Source of the DNA: Chitinophaga niabensis
Lineage (GTDB): Bacteria; Bacteroidota; Bacteroidia; Chitinophagales; Chitinophagaceae
DNA length: 64,000 nt
Direction: 5' to 3'
Assembly (NCBI GenBank): GCA_017849435.1
Contig: JAFIGY010000012.1
Location: 124,001 to 188,000 of the forward strand
Below the pieces are notes generated by a model that searched no databases, was not told where the DNA came from, and saw only the letters and a program-made list of their open reading frames with translations. The position numbers and the translations under genes are program-made. Numbering within the stretch: the first letter of the stretch is position 1; each line of letters opens with the position of its first letter. Positions 1-6,406 of this stretch are shown piece after piece.

Positions 1-866
1 ATACCGATCACTTCTCCGTTATTATCGAGGAGAGGGGCGCCGCTGTTGCCCGGTCTAACGGGAATGGACACCTGGTATTTGAGGGTATCTCCGTTAAAGC
101 CGGTTTGGGCGCTGATATATCCTTTGCCATATTCAATCTCGTCCCGCGGGAAGCCCATGCTGAACACCTCTTCACCGGAGTGAATAGATTGCTGCTTCAG
201 GGAGTAGGGGAGCGCAGCGGAGCGGAAAGTGGAATCTGCGATGCGGAGTACGGCCAGGTCGCTGGATACGTCTTCGAAAACGCTGACAGCTTTGAAGGCT
301 TCGCCTTTATTATTCTGGATATAGATAGAATCGGCGCCGGCTACTACATGATAATTGGTGACCATGTATCCGTTACGGGAGATGGCGAAACAGGTGCCGC
401 CATAGGTTCCCGGGTTGCTGGGGCCTTTGTTGTTGCTTTTGATATCGCGGATGAGGGCGTTCTGGGAGCGCTGGATGTTGTTCAGCACCCGTCTTACATC
501 CTCATACTGGGCGGTGGAAGAATTTTTGGCGGCTTTTTGCATCACGGCAATGGTAGCCAGGGATGTCAGCAGTGCGATACAGGCGGCAGCAGCCAGGTTC
601 AGCCAGGTGCGGCGGATGCTCAGGTTGCGGATAGAGGCGGAGGGCTGAGGGATCTCCGCTTTTGCGTGAATGGCGTCCATCCTGCGCTGGAAGTCTTTTC
701 TCCGGCCATGCGCACGAAACTCCTGCAACAGTTGCTGATGTTCGGTCACCTGTTGGTCTATTGCGGGGTCGTTCCGGCGAAGAGCTTCAAAAGCCTCCCG
801 CTCGGGAACGCTCATTTCTCCATCGAGGTAGCGCTCTATTTCCTGTATCAAATGTATATCGTTCAT
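1..866 (-). CDS. Membrane-anchored trypsin-like serine protease with anti-sigma-like N-terminus (partial)
   Basis: The gene runs off the left edge; 288 codons are visible. Residues 1-70 are a soluble charged helical segment (an ERYLDGEMS...EREAFEAL type motif) resembling the N-terminal part of Bacteroidota/actinobacterial anti-sigma factors. Residues about 89-109 form one hydrophobic membrane segment. From about residue 150 there is a chymotrypsin/DegP-like fold: His173 in NYHVVAG, Asp203 in SSDLAVLRI and Ser275 in GNSGAPL give a complete catalytic triad. The predicted topology is N-in, with the protease outside the cytoplasmic membrane. The start ATG lies 24 bases after the stop of an ECF-type sigma factor gene, so the two are probably co-transcribed. 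The protease assignment is firm; the anti-sigma role is an inference from position and from the N-terminal segment. The C-terminus, including any PDZ domain, lies outside the window. Confidence 0.85.
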   Translation of the reverse strand, partial: MNDIHLIQEIERYLDGEMSVPEREAFEALRRNDPAIDQQVTEHQQLLQEFRAHGRRKDFQRRMDAIHAKAEIPQPSASIRNLSIRRTWLNLAAAACIALLTSLATIAVMQKAAKNSSTAQYEDVRRVLNNIQRSQNALIRDIKSNNKGPSNPGTYGGTCFAISRNGYMVTNYHVVAGADSIYIQNNKGEAFKAVSVFEDVSSDLAVLRIADSTFRSAALPYSLKQQSIHSGEEVFSMGFPRDEIEYGKGYISAQTGFNGDTLKYQVSIPVRPGNSGAPLLDNNGEVIG

Positions 867-890
867 CACAATGGCCTCCTCCGGGCCTTT

Positions 891-1454
891 TTATTTTTGT
901 GCAAAGAATAGTTTCTTTAGTCGCATCAGACATTTATACTTCTGATTCTTGGCGTTCTCGGCATTGGTATACCCGAAACGCTCCGCAATCTCCTGCATGT
1001 TCTTGCGGTGGATATAATAATCTTCGAGGATGGTTTTGCAGGGTTCCCCTATTTTGGCCATGGAAGCCTCCATCTTTTTGAACTGCTGATCCTTCTCCTC
1101 ATGTGCCTCCAGGGTGTCTTCCACGGCGGTCGTCTCTTCCACTTCCTCGTTAATAGGCCCCTGCCAGCTATTTCCCTGCAGCTTTTTCAGCCACAGGCGG
1201 CGGCATACGGCATACAGGAAAGTTTTTAAGCGGGATGACAGGATGAAATCCCCTTCCTGCACCTTTTCATACAACACGATCATCGCTTCCTGGAAAATAT
1301 CCCTGGCATCGTCTGTTGATCCATTGTTCTGCAGGACCATTCTGGCAACCATTGGAAAATTCTCTAAGTAGATGGTTTCCAGAGACTTATCGTCATTGGC
1401 AGCCAATCCCTGCAGTAGTTCCTGATCCCTTTCTATGTGCAAAAGATTATTCAC
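891..1454 (-). CDS. RNA polymerase sigma factor, ECF-type sigma-70 family
   Basis: This 187-residue protein has the two-domain plan of an ECF sigma factor. Region 2 spans about residues 26-92, with the acidic helix DARDIFQEAMIVLYEKV at 49-65 that contacts core polymerase and the -10 element. An acidic linker rich in Glu follows, and then region 4 at about 128-180 (LEDYYIHRKNMQEIAERFGY), whose helix-turn-helix reads the -35 element. Length is normal for the family. It is followed after 24 bases by a membrane-anchored protease whose N-terminus resembles an anti-sigma domain, the classic place for a sigma factor's own regulator. The target regulon cannot be read from this window. No separate small anti-sigma gene lies on the other side. 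Confidence 0.9.
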   Translation of the reverse strand: MNNLLHIERDQELLQGLAANDDKSLETIYLENFPMVARMVLQNNGSTDDARDIFQEAMIVLYEKVQEGDFILSSRLKTFLYAVCRRLWLKKLQGNSWQGPINEEVEETTAVEDTLEAHEEKDQQFKKMEASMAKIGEPCKTILEDYYIHRKNMQEIAERFGYTNAENAKNQKYKCLMRLKKLFFAQK

Positions 1455-1586
1455 TTATTAATACGGTTAACGACTTTTAGTAACCCAAAGTACCAAAAAA
1501 AAAATTTTAAAAAACCAGGGTTACCTTTTATGTATTCCCGGAATAAAGTATAAATCTCATTTCAAAAAAACCTTAAAACGTTAAAA

Positions 1587-1802
1587 ATGAAAAAAGTTGG
1601 TATCCTGGCTCTCGCCCTCGGCATGTTCGTAGCAGCTTGTAACAGCGCTGGCACTAAATCCGCTGAAGATTCTGCCAAAAAAGCTGACAGCGCTATCAAC
1701 GCCGCTGCTCCTGCTCATGATTCTACCACTCACGTAGCTGGTGACTCTACCGCTCACGTAGCTGGTGATTCTACGCACAAAGCTGATTCTACCAAACACT
1801 AA
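1587..1802 (+). CDS. Small repeat-containing lipoprotein
   Basis: A 71-residue protein. Its N-terminus MKKVGILALALGMFVAAC is a typical lipoprotein signal with the modified cysteine at residue 18. The mature part is low-complexity: Ala-, Asp-, Ser-, Lys- and Thr-rich, with repeated DST(T/A)HVAG units encoded by near-identical 24-base DNA repeats at 1719-1742 and 1743-1766 and degenerate copies after them. There are no hydrophobic or aromatic residues in the mature chain, so it is probably disordered. A strong terminator lies 36 bases after the stop, which supports a separate short transcript. An equally long frame exists on the opposite strand, but only the plus frame has a signal peptide. Function unknown; comparable short Asp/Ser/Thr-rich lipoproteins are common in Bacteroidota. 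Confidence 0.75.
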   Translation: MKKVGILALALGMFVAACNSAGTKSAEDSAKKADSAINAAAPAHDSTTHVAGDSTAHVAGDSTHKADSTKH

Positions 1803-1837
1803 TAATCGGCAAGCAAATAAAAGGATATTTGAATCCG

Positions 1838-1866
1838 GTCCCGCCCTCAGGGCGGGACTTTTTTTT
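1838..1866 (+). terminator. Intrinsic terminator of the small lipoprotein gene
   Basis: A 9-bp perfect stem, GTCCCGCCC with GGGCGGGAC, and a TCA loop are followed directly by eight T residues. It separates the lipoprotein gene from the aromatic operon promoter. Confidence 0.92.
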
Positions 1867-1988
1867 ACTTGCTATAGCAGGGAATAACGCATTTTGATGC
1901 CGGTATCTTATCTGGGGAGATAGTTTTTTGAATATTTTCTATTATGAATGATTATTTGTTAGATGATATATAAATTTTAGCGTCCCTG

Positions 1989-2019
1989 TTTGAGAAATTG
2001 AAATCCTGATTTATTTTTG
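1989..2019 (+). promoter_or_regulatory. Promoter of the aromatic amino acid operon
   Basis: TTTG at 1989-1992, a 19-base spacer and TATTTTTG at 2012-2019 match the Bacteroidota consensus TTTG-N19-TAnnTTTG exactly. The start of transcription should be near 2025. The RNA then begins with a CA-rich, unstructured stretch leading to the first leader peptide at 2048. Confidence 0.8.
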
Positions 2020-2047
2020 TTCTATCAACAACAAGCAAACAACAGCA

Positions 2048-2107
2048 ATGCAACAGCGAGCCTTTGGTTACTTTTATGGTTTTTACTTTTTCTGGTACCA
2101 GGAATAG
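2048..2107 (+). CDS. Aromatic operon leader peptide 1 (Phe/Tyr/Trp-rich)
   Basis: A 19-residue frame, MQQRAFGYFYGFYFFWYQE, in which 10 residues are aromatic: five Phe, four Tyr and one Trp, concentrated in residues 6-17. It starts about 23 bases after the predicted transcription start and ends with TAG at 2105-2107. The stop codon overlaps the first strand of an antiterminator helix, and a terminator hairpin follows at 2150-2171. This is the arrangement of a translating-ribosome attenuator such as trpL or pheL: shortage of charged tRNA-Phe, -Tyr or -Trp stalls the ribosome on the aromatic run and lets transcription continue. The peptide itself is expected to have no other function. It was found by reading the codons; no expression evidence is available. 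Confidence 0.88.
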   Translation: MQQRAFGYFYGFYFFWYQE

Positions 2108-2180
2108 GAGGTTCGTTTTGCTAGCAGTTTAAAAATATCACTAACAAAAGGGCCTCCTGAAAAGGGGGCCCTTCCTTTTC
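2105..2180 (+). terminator. Attenuator 1: antiterminator and terminator of the aromatic leader
   Basis: Terminator: GGGCCTCC at 2150-2157 pairs with GGGGGCCC at 2164-2171 (8 bp, one G-U pair), with the loop TGAAAA and a pyrimidine-rich tail TTCCTTTTC. The tail is weaker than a pure T-run. Antiterminator: bases 2105-2114 can pair with 2150-2159 over 10 bp, with AGGAGG/CCTCCT as the core plus G-U pairs. This removes the whole left arm of the terminator. The antiterminator's first strand begins at the stop codon of leader peptide 1, so a ribosome that finishes the peptide covers it and termination results. A ribosome stalled earlier leaves it free. The two helices are mutually exclusive by sequence. 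Confidence 0.85.
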
Positions 2181-2202
2181 AAATGAAATCTGATCAACAA
2201 AT

Positions 2203-2280
2203 ATGTCACAAAAGAGCTTTAGCCTGTACTTTTTTTACTTTTTCTTTTATCGTAAAGGAACAGGGACTCTTTTGCAGTAA
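2203..2280 (+). CDS. Aromatic operon leader peptide 2 (Phe/Tyr-rich)
   Basis: A second leader frame of 25 residues begins 31 bases after the first terminator stem. Residues 6-16 read FSLYFFYFFFY: overall six Phe and three Tyr, and no Trp. The last nine residues, RKGTGTLLQ, are non-aromatic and their codons overlap the first strand of the second antiterminator. The TAA stop is at 2278-2280 and a terminator stem follows 26 bases later. The composition fits sensing of charged tRNA-Phe and tRNA-Tyr, the end products of the downstream operon. Confidence comes from the repeated logic of leader, stop and paired hairpins, not from length. Confidence 0.87.
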   Translation: MSQKSFSLYFFYFFFYRKGTGTLLQ

Positions 2281-2333
2281 CAGTTTATCATAAACGAACT
2301 AAAAAAGGGTCCCGGCTCACGGGGCCCTTTTTT
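2263..2333 (+). terminator. Attenuator 2: antiterminator and terminator of the aromatic leader
   Basis: Terminator: GGGTCCCG at 2307-2314 pairs with CGGGGCCC at 2320-2327 (8 bp, one G-U pair), loop GCTCA, followed by six T residues. Antiterminator: GGGACTCTTTT at 2263-2273 pairs with AAAAGGGTCCC at 2303-2313 over 11 bp, with a single U-G pair, and takes up seven of the eight left-arm bases of the terminator. Its first strand lies inside the codons for residues 21-24 of leader peptide 2. A ribosome stalled on the aromatic codons at about 2227-2250 leaves this strand free, while one that reaches the stop masks it. The prephenate dehydratase start lies 60 bases beyond the T-run. Confidence 0.88.
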
Positions 2334-2370
2334 AATTACGGATGAAAAAATAAAACGTAGTTCACCATCA

Positions 2371-2393
2371 TTCTTAATTCGTAATTGATTCAT
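2371..2393 (+). repeat. Dispersed ATTCGTAATTGA element, copy 1
   Basis: The AT-rich stretch contains TTCTTAATTCGTAATTGATT and ends directly at the ATG of the prephenate dehydratase gene. Close relatives of it occur at 25092, 25266 and 58841. Three of the four copies sit immediately before a start codon. Confidence 0.6.
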
Positions 2394-3221
2394 ATGCATA
2401 TCGCGATTCAAGGTTTTGAAGGAAGTTTTCACCAGGTGGCTGCCCGGAATTATTTCGGCAAACAGATCAGTATCGAGGCTTGTGCCTCTTTCCCTGAACT
2501 GGTGCGGAAGGTAAAGGCAGGTGGTACGGTAGATGCAGGTCTGATGGCCATCGAAAATTCCATTGCCGGCAGCATTCTGCCCAATTACAGTCTGCTGAAG
2601 AACTCTGGTCTGCATGTGATCGGAGAAGTATACTTACAGATCAACCAGCACCTGATGGTGTTGCCGGGGCAGACCATCGAAGATATCCGGGAAGTGCATT
2701 CCCATCCGATGGCGCTCCTGCAATGCACGGATTTCCTGGAGCAGTACCCCCATATCAAACTGGTGGAAACAGAAGATACGGCCCTCAGTGCAAAACATGT
2801 GCGCCAGAAGAAACTGAAGGCAACGGCGGCGATTGCGGGGAAGCTGGCGGCGGAGATATTCGAGCTGGATATCATCGCTCCCAACATTCACACCGCCAAG
2901 AACAATTACACCCGTTTCCTGGCTGTTTCCCGTAATGGTATGAAAACGCCGGAAGATGCCAACAAATCTTCCGTATATTTCCAGACATCCAACGAGAAGG
3001 GAAGCCTGGCCAGGGTACTCACTCAGATCGCTGCGGAAGGGATCAACCTGAGCAAGATCCAGAGTTTTCCCATCCCGGCAAAGGAATGGAATTATTATTT
3101 CCACGCGGATATGGAATTTGAATCACCGGATCATTTCCACCGCGTGCTGGAAAAGATATCCCCGCTCACCGAACACCTGACGGTGTTGGGCATTTACAGG
3201 AAAGGCAAAACGCACTCTTGA
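2394..3221 (+). CDS. pheA: Prephenate dehydratase
   Basis: A 275-residue monofunctional enzyme that converts prephenate to phenylpyruvate, the Phe branch of aromatic synthesis. The dehydratase domain covers about residues 1-180, with MAIENSIAGS near 51-60 and the signature NNYTRFLAVS near 170-179. A regulatory ACT domain follows at about 193-268 (GSLARVL...INLSKIQSFP). The QSFP stretch stands where the Phe-binding ESRP motif lies in other dehydratases, so feedback by Phe is likely but the site is altered. I chose ATG 2394; the TTG at 2385 in the same frame would add only three residues. It is the first structural gene after the double attenuator, 17 bases before the aminotransferase gene. Confidence 0.95.
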   Translation: MHIAIQGFEGSFHQVAARNYFGKQISIEACASFPELVRKVKAGGTVDAGLMAIENSIAGSILPNYSLLKNSGLHVIGEVYLQINQHLMVLPGQTIEDIREVHSHPMALLQCTDFLEQYPHIKLVETEDTALSAKHVRQKKLKATAAIAGKLAAEIFELDIIAPNIHTAKNNYTRFLAVSRNGMKTPEDANKSSVYFQTSNEKGSLARVLTQIAAEGINLSKIQSFPIPAKEWNYYFHADMEFESPDHFHRVLEKISPLTEHLTVLGIYRKGKTHS

Positions 3222-3238
3222 TATAATATTTTAAAACG

Positions 3239-4417
3239 ATGCAAGCACAGGTAGCCAAAAGATTGCAACATACAGAGGAGTACTACTTCTCCCGCAAGCT
3301 CCGCGAGATCGACGAGATGAACAAAGCGGGCGCGAATGTGATCAACCTGGGGATCGGGAGCCCTGACCTTCCGCCCCACCCGTCCGTAACGGCAGCCCTC
3401 ACCGAGCATGCCGCACGGCCTGACACACACGCCTACCAGGGCTACAAAGGCATCCCCGCCCTCCGGCAGGCGATCGCTGACTGGTACAAACGCTTCTATC
3501 ATGTACCCCTGCATCCCGATACGGAAGTGCTGCCGCTCATCGGTTCCAAGGAAGGTATCATGCACATCTGCATGACCTTTCTACAGGAAGGGGACGAGGC
3601 CCTCATCCCGGATCCGGGCTACCCTACCTACCGCTCTGCCGTACAGCTCAGCGGAGCCACACCTGTTACCTATTCCCTCGAAGCAGGCAATAACTGGCAG
3701 CCGAACCTCGCCGCCCTGGAGCAGCGCGACCTGAGCAAAGTGAAGCTTATGTGGGTGAACTACCCGCACATGCCCACCGGCGCCCAGGCAAAAGCCGGTA
3801 CGTTCGAAGCGCTGGTAGCCTTTGCGAAAAAACATAACATCCTGCTTTGCCACGATAATCCCTACAGCTTCATCCTCAACGATCATCCCGCCAGCCTCAT
3901 GGCTACGCCGGGAGTGATGGAGGTAGCGCTGGAACTGAACTCGCTGAGCAAGAGCGGCAATATGGCCGGATGGCGTGTAGGCATGCTCGTTGGTAAGGCG
4001 GCTTTCCTGGACGAAGTACTGCGCTTCAAAAGCAATATGGACTCCGGCATGTTCCAGCCTGTACAAATGGCAGCCGTGGCGGCTTTGAACCTCGGCCCGG
4101 AATGGTATGCGGAACTGAACACCATCTACAGCGGCCGGCGCAGGAAAGTGTTCGAACTGCTGAACCTGCTCGGATGCAGCTACGATCCTGCACAGGTAGG
4201 CATGTTCGTGTGGGCGAAGATACCCGAAGGGTACGCGGACGGGTTTGCGGTGAGTGACGAAGTGTTGCAGAAAGCCCATGTGTTCATCACACCGGGCAGC
4301 ATCTTCGGTACTAACGGTAACGGATATATCAGAGTGAGCCTTTGCCGGGATGAAAAGGTATTTGCAGAAGCGATCGCCCGGGTAAAACAATCCATTCAGC
4401 ATCCCCAAACTGTTTAA
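3239..4417 (+). CDS. Class I/II PLP-dependent aminotransferase, probably aromatic
   Basis: A 392-residue fold-type I aminotransferase. The PLP lysine is Lys238 in LNSLSKSGNMAGWR. NYPHMPTGA at 174-182 and DNPYSF near 206 are the usual cofactor-binding motifs, and IGSPDLPPHPSV at 39-50 is typical of the aspartate/LL-diaminopimelate aminotransferase-like group. Between the dehydratase gene (17 bases upstream) and the prephenate dehydrogenase gene (4 bases downstream), the likely role is transamination of phenylpyruvate and 4-hydroxyphenylpyruvate to Phe and Tyr. Sequence alone cannot exclude another substrate, such as a diaminopimelate precursor; the operon context decides for aromatic. Start ATG 3239 gives the expected N-terminus. 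Confidence 0.88.
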   Translation: MQAQVAKRLQHTEEYYFSRKLREIDEMNKAGANVINLGIGSPDLPPHPSVTAALTEHAARPDTHAYQGYKGIPALRQAIADWYKRFYHVPLHPDTEVLPLIGSKEGIMHICMTFLQEGDEALIPDPGYPTYRSAVQLSGATPVTYSLEAGNNWQPNLAALEQRDLSKVKLMWVNYPHMPTGAQAKAGTFEALVAFAKKHNILLCHDNPYSFILNDHPASLMATPGVMEVALELNSLSKSGNMAGWRVGMLVGKAAFLDEVLRFKSNMDSGMFQPVQMAAVAALNLGPEWYAELNTIYSGRRRKVFELLNLLGCSYDPAQVGMFVWAKIPEGYADGFAVSDEVLQKAHVFITPGSIFGTNGNGYIRVSLCRDEKVFAEAIARVKQSIQHPQTV

Positions 4418-4421
4418 TCAT

Positions 4422-5264
4422 ATGATAGTAACCGTAGTAGGCGTTGGATTGATAGGTGGCTCACTGGCCATCAGCCTCAAAGAAAAAGGCGTGGCTAACC
4501 GGATCATCGGCGTGGATCACAATGAGGAGAACCTGCGGAAGGCAAAGGAATTGAAGATCATTGATGAAGGTTCCAGCCTCGAGGACGCCATGACCCGCAG
4601 CGAGCTCATCATACTGGCCATCCCGGTGGATGCCGTGCTGAAGACGCTGCCCTCCATTCTGGACAAGGTGGAGAATGGCCGCGTGATCATGGATGTAGGA
4701 TCCACCAAGCAAAAAATATTGCAGCTCGTTGCCGGTCATCCCAAAAGAGGCCGTTTTGTGGCCGCCCACCCGATGGCCGGCACGGAATACTCCGGGCCGG
4801 AAGCTGCCATACAGAACCTCTTTTCGCAAAAGACCATGGTGCTCTGTGATGTGAAGAACAGTGACGAGGACGCGCTGGAAATGGTGGAGGGTATTGTGGA
4901 TCAACTGAACATGCGCACGGTATACATGAATGCGGAAGAACATGATCTGCATACGGCATATGTTTCACACATCTCGCACATCACTTCTTTCGCCCTGGCG
5001 CTTACAGTGTTGAAAAAGGAAAAAGAACAGGGCCGCATCTTTGAACTGGCCAGCGGTGGTTTTGAATCTACCGTGCGACTGGCCAAAAGCTCGCCGGATA
5101 CCTGGGTGCCCATCTTTCGGGATAACCGCAACAATGTGCTGGACGTACTGGATGAACACATCCATCAACTGCAACAGATGCGTAAATTACTGGAAGACGA
5201 GGATTACGAAACATTCTACAAACTGATCCAAAAAAGTAACAAGATCAGGAAGATCCTGAAATAA
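4422..5264 (+). CDS. tyrA: Prephenate dehydrogenase
   Basis: A 280-residue NAD(P)-dependent enzyme that oxidatively decarboxylates prephenate to 4-hydroxyphenylpyruvate, the Tyr branch. The Rossmann motif GVGLIG is at 7-12, an acidic residue follows in VDHNEENL, DVGSTK is at 91-96 and AHPMAGTEYSG is at 115-125, all characteristic of TyrA. The second half is helical (dimerisation domain, with THISHIT-like histidines). There is no fused chorismate mutase or ACT domain; chorismate mutase is supplied by the next gene. It begins 4 bases after the aminotransferase stop. Confidence 0.95.
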   Translation: MIVTVVGVGLIGGSLAISLKEKGVANRIIGVDHNEENLRKAKELKIIDEGSSLEDAMTRSELIILAIPVDAVLKTLPSILDKVENGRVIMDVGSTKQKILQLVAGHPKRGRFVAAHPMAGTEYSGPEAAIQNLFSQKTMVLCDVKNSDEDALEMVEGIVDQLNMRTVYMNAEEHDLHTAYVSHISHITSFALALTVLKKEKEQGRIFELASGGFESTVRLAKSSPDTWVPIFRDNRNNVLDVLDEHIHQLQQMRKLLEDEDYETFYKLIQKSNKIRKILK

Positions 5265-5299
5265 ACCACAATTCGTTAACTTAATACGTCACAAATACA

Positions 5300-6388
5300 A
5301 TGGAACAGATCTTAGCAAAAACAAAATTCGCCGATCCGGCTTCTGACAAAAAGCCGCTCATCATCTCAGGCCCCTGCTCCGCAGAAACGGAAGAGCAGGT
5401 GTTGGCTACGGCCCTGGCCCTCGCAAAAACAGGAAAGGTGGACGTGCTTCGCGCCGGCATCTGGAAACCCCGTACCCGTCCCGGTTCTTTTGAAGGCATT
5501 GGTGCAAAAGGGTTACCCTGGCTGCAGAAAGCCAAAGAACTCACCGGCATGCCCACTACCGTGGAAGTAGCTACTGCCAAGCAGGTGGAAGATGCGCTGC
5601 ATTTTGGGGTAGACATCCTCTGGATTGGCGCACGTACTACCGTGAACCCTTTCTCCGTGCAGGATGTGGCAGATGCCCTGAAAGGCGTGAAAATACCGGT
5701 GCTGATCAAGAACCCGATCAATCCTGATCTGGAGCTCTGGATTGGCGCAGTGGAACGCATCCAGAAAGCAGGCATCGAGAAAGTAGGTCTTATCCACCGC
5801 GGCTTCTCCAGCTACGGCAATACGGAATACCGCAACGCGCCGATGTGGCACCTGGCCATCGAGCTGAAACGCCGTCATCCTGAATTACCGATGATCTGCG
5901 ATCCGAGCCATATCAGCGGTCGTCGTGACATCCTGCTGAACGTTGCACAGGAAGCGATTGACCTCGATTACGATGGTCTGATGCTCGAAACGCATGTTGA
6001 TCCGGACAATGCCTGGAGCGATGCCAAACAACAGATCACACCGGAAAAATTTGGCGAACTGCTTGATCATATCACCTGGAGGCACGAGCGTACGGATCAG
6101 AAGGAATTCAATACCGCACTGGAAAAACTCCGTAACCAGATCAACGGTATCGACGACGAAATCCTGCAACTGCTGGGCAATCGCATGAAGATCGCCGAAA
6201 AGATCGGTCAATATAAAAAAGACAATAACATCACTATCCTGCAAACCAACCGCTGGAACGAGATACTGGACAGAGGCATCAAAGCGGGCGAGAAACTGGG
6301 GCTCACCAAGGATTTCATCCTGAAATACTTTGATGCGGTGCACCTGGAGTCCATCAACCGTCAGAACAAAGTGATGAATAACGAATAA
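5300..6388 (+). CDS. aroF: Bifunctional DAHP synthase / chorismate mutase (type II)
   Basis: This 362-residue fusion carries out the first shikimate step and the chorismate-to-prephenate branch step. Residues about 1-262 form a type I-beta DAHP synthase, with GPCSAET at 24-30, RAGIWKPRT at 51-59 and the phosphate/metal motif DPSHISGRRD at 201-210. Residues about 272-358 form an AroQ-type chorismate mutase helical domain (LRNQINGIDDEILQLLGNRMK..KKD). The C-terminal fusion order is known from Bacteroidota (for example Porphyromonas), where the mutase domain also mediates feedback by prephenate. It lies 35 bases after tyrA and 18 bases before aroB, within the attenuated operon. The symbol is conventional; no single standard name exists for the fusion. 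Confidence 0.95.
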   Translation: MEQILAKTKFADPASDKKPLIISGPCSAETEEQVLATALALAKTGKVDVLRAGIWKPRTRPGSFEGIGAKGLPWLQKAKELTGMPTTVEVATAKQVEDALHFGVDILWIGARTTVNPFSVQDVADALKGVKIPVLIKNPINPDLELWIGAVERIQKAGIEKVGLIHRGFSSYGNTEYRNAPMWHLAIELKRRHPELPMICDPSHISGRRDILLNVAQEAIDLDYDGLMLETHVDPDNAWSDAKQQITPEKFGELLDHITWRHERTDQKEFNTALEKLRNQINGIDDEILQLLGNRMKIAEKIGQYKKDNNITILQTNRWNEILDRGIKAGEKLGLTKDFILKYFDAVHLESINRQNKVMNNE

Positions 6389-6406
6389 GCCATTTTTTCA
6401 GTACAT

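Noticed and set aside
2340-2351. Third leader peptide between attenuator 2 and pheA
   Set aside because: The only frame is ATG-AAA-AAA-TAA with no aromatic codons and no following hairpin.
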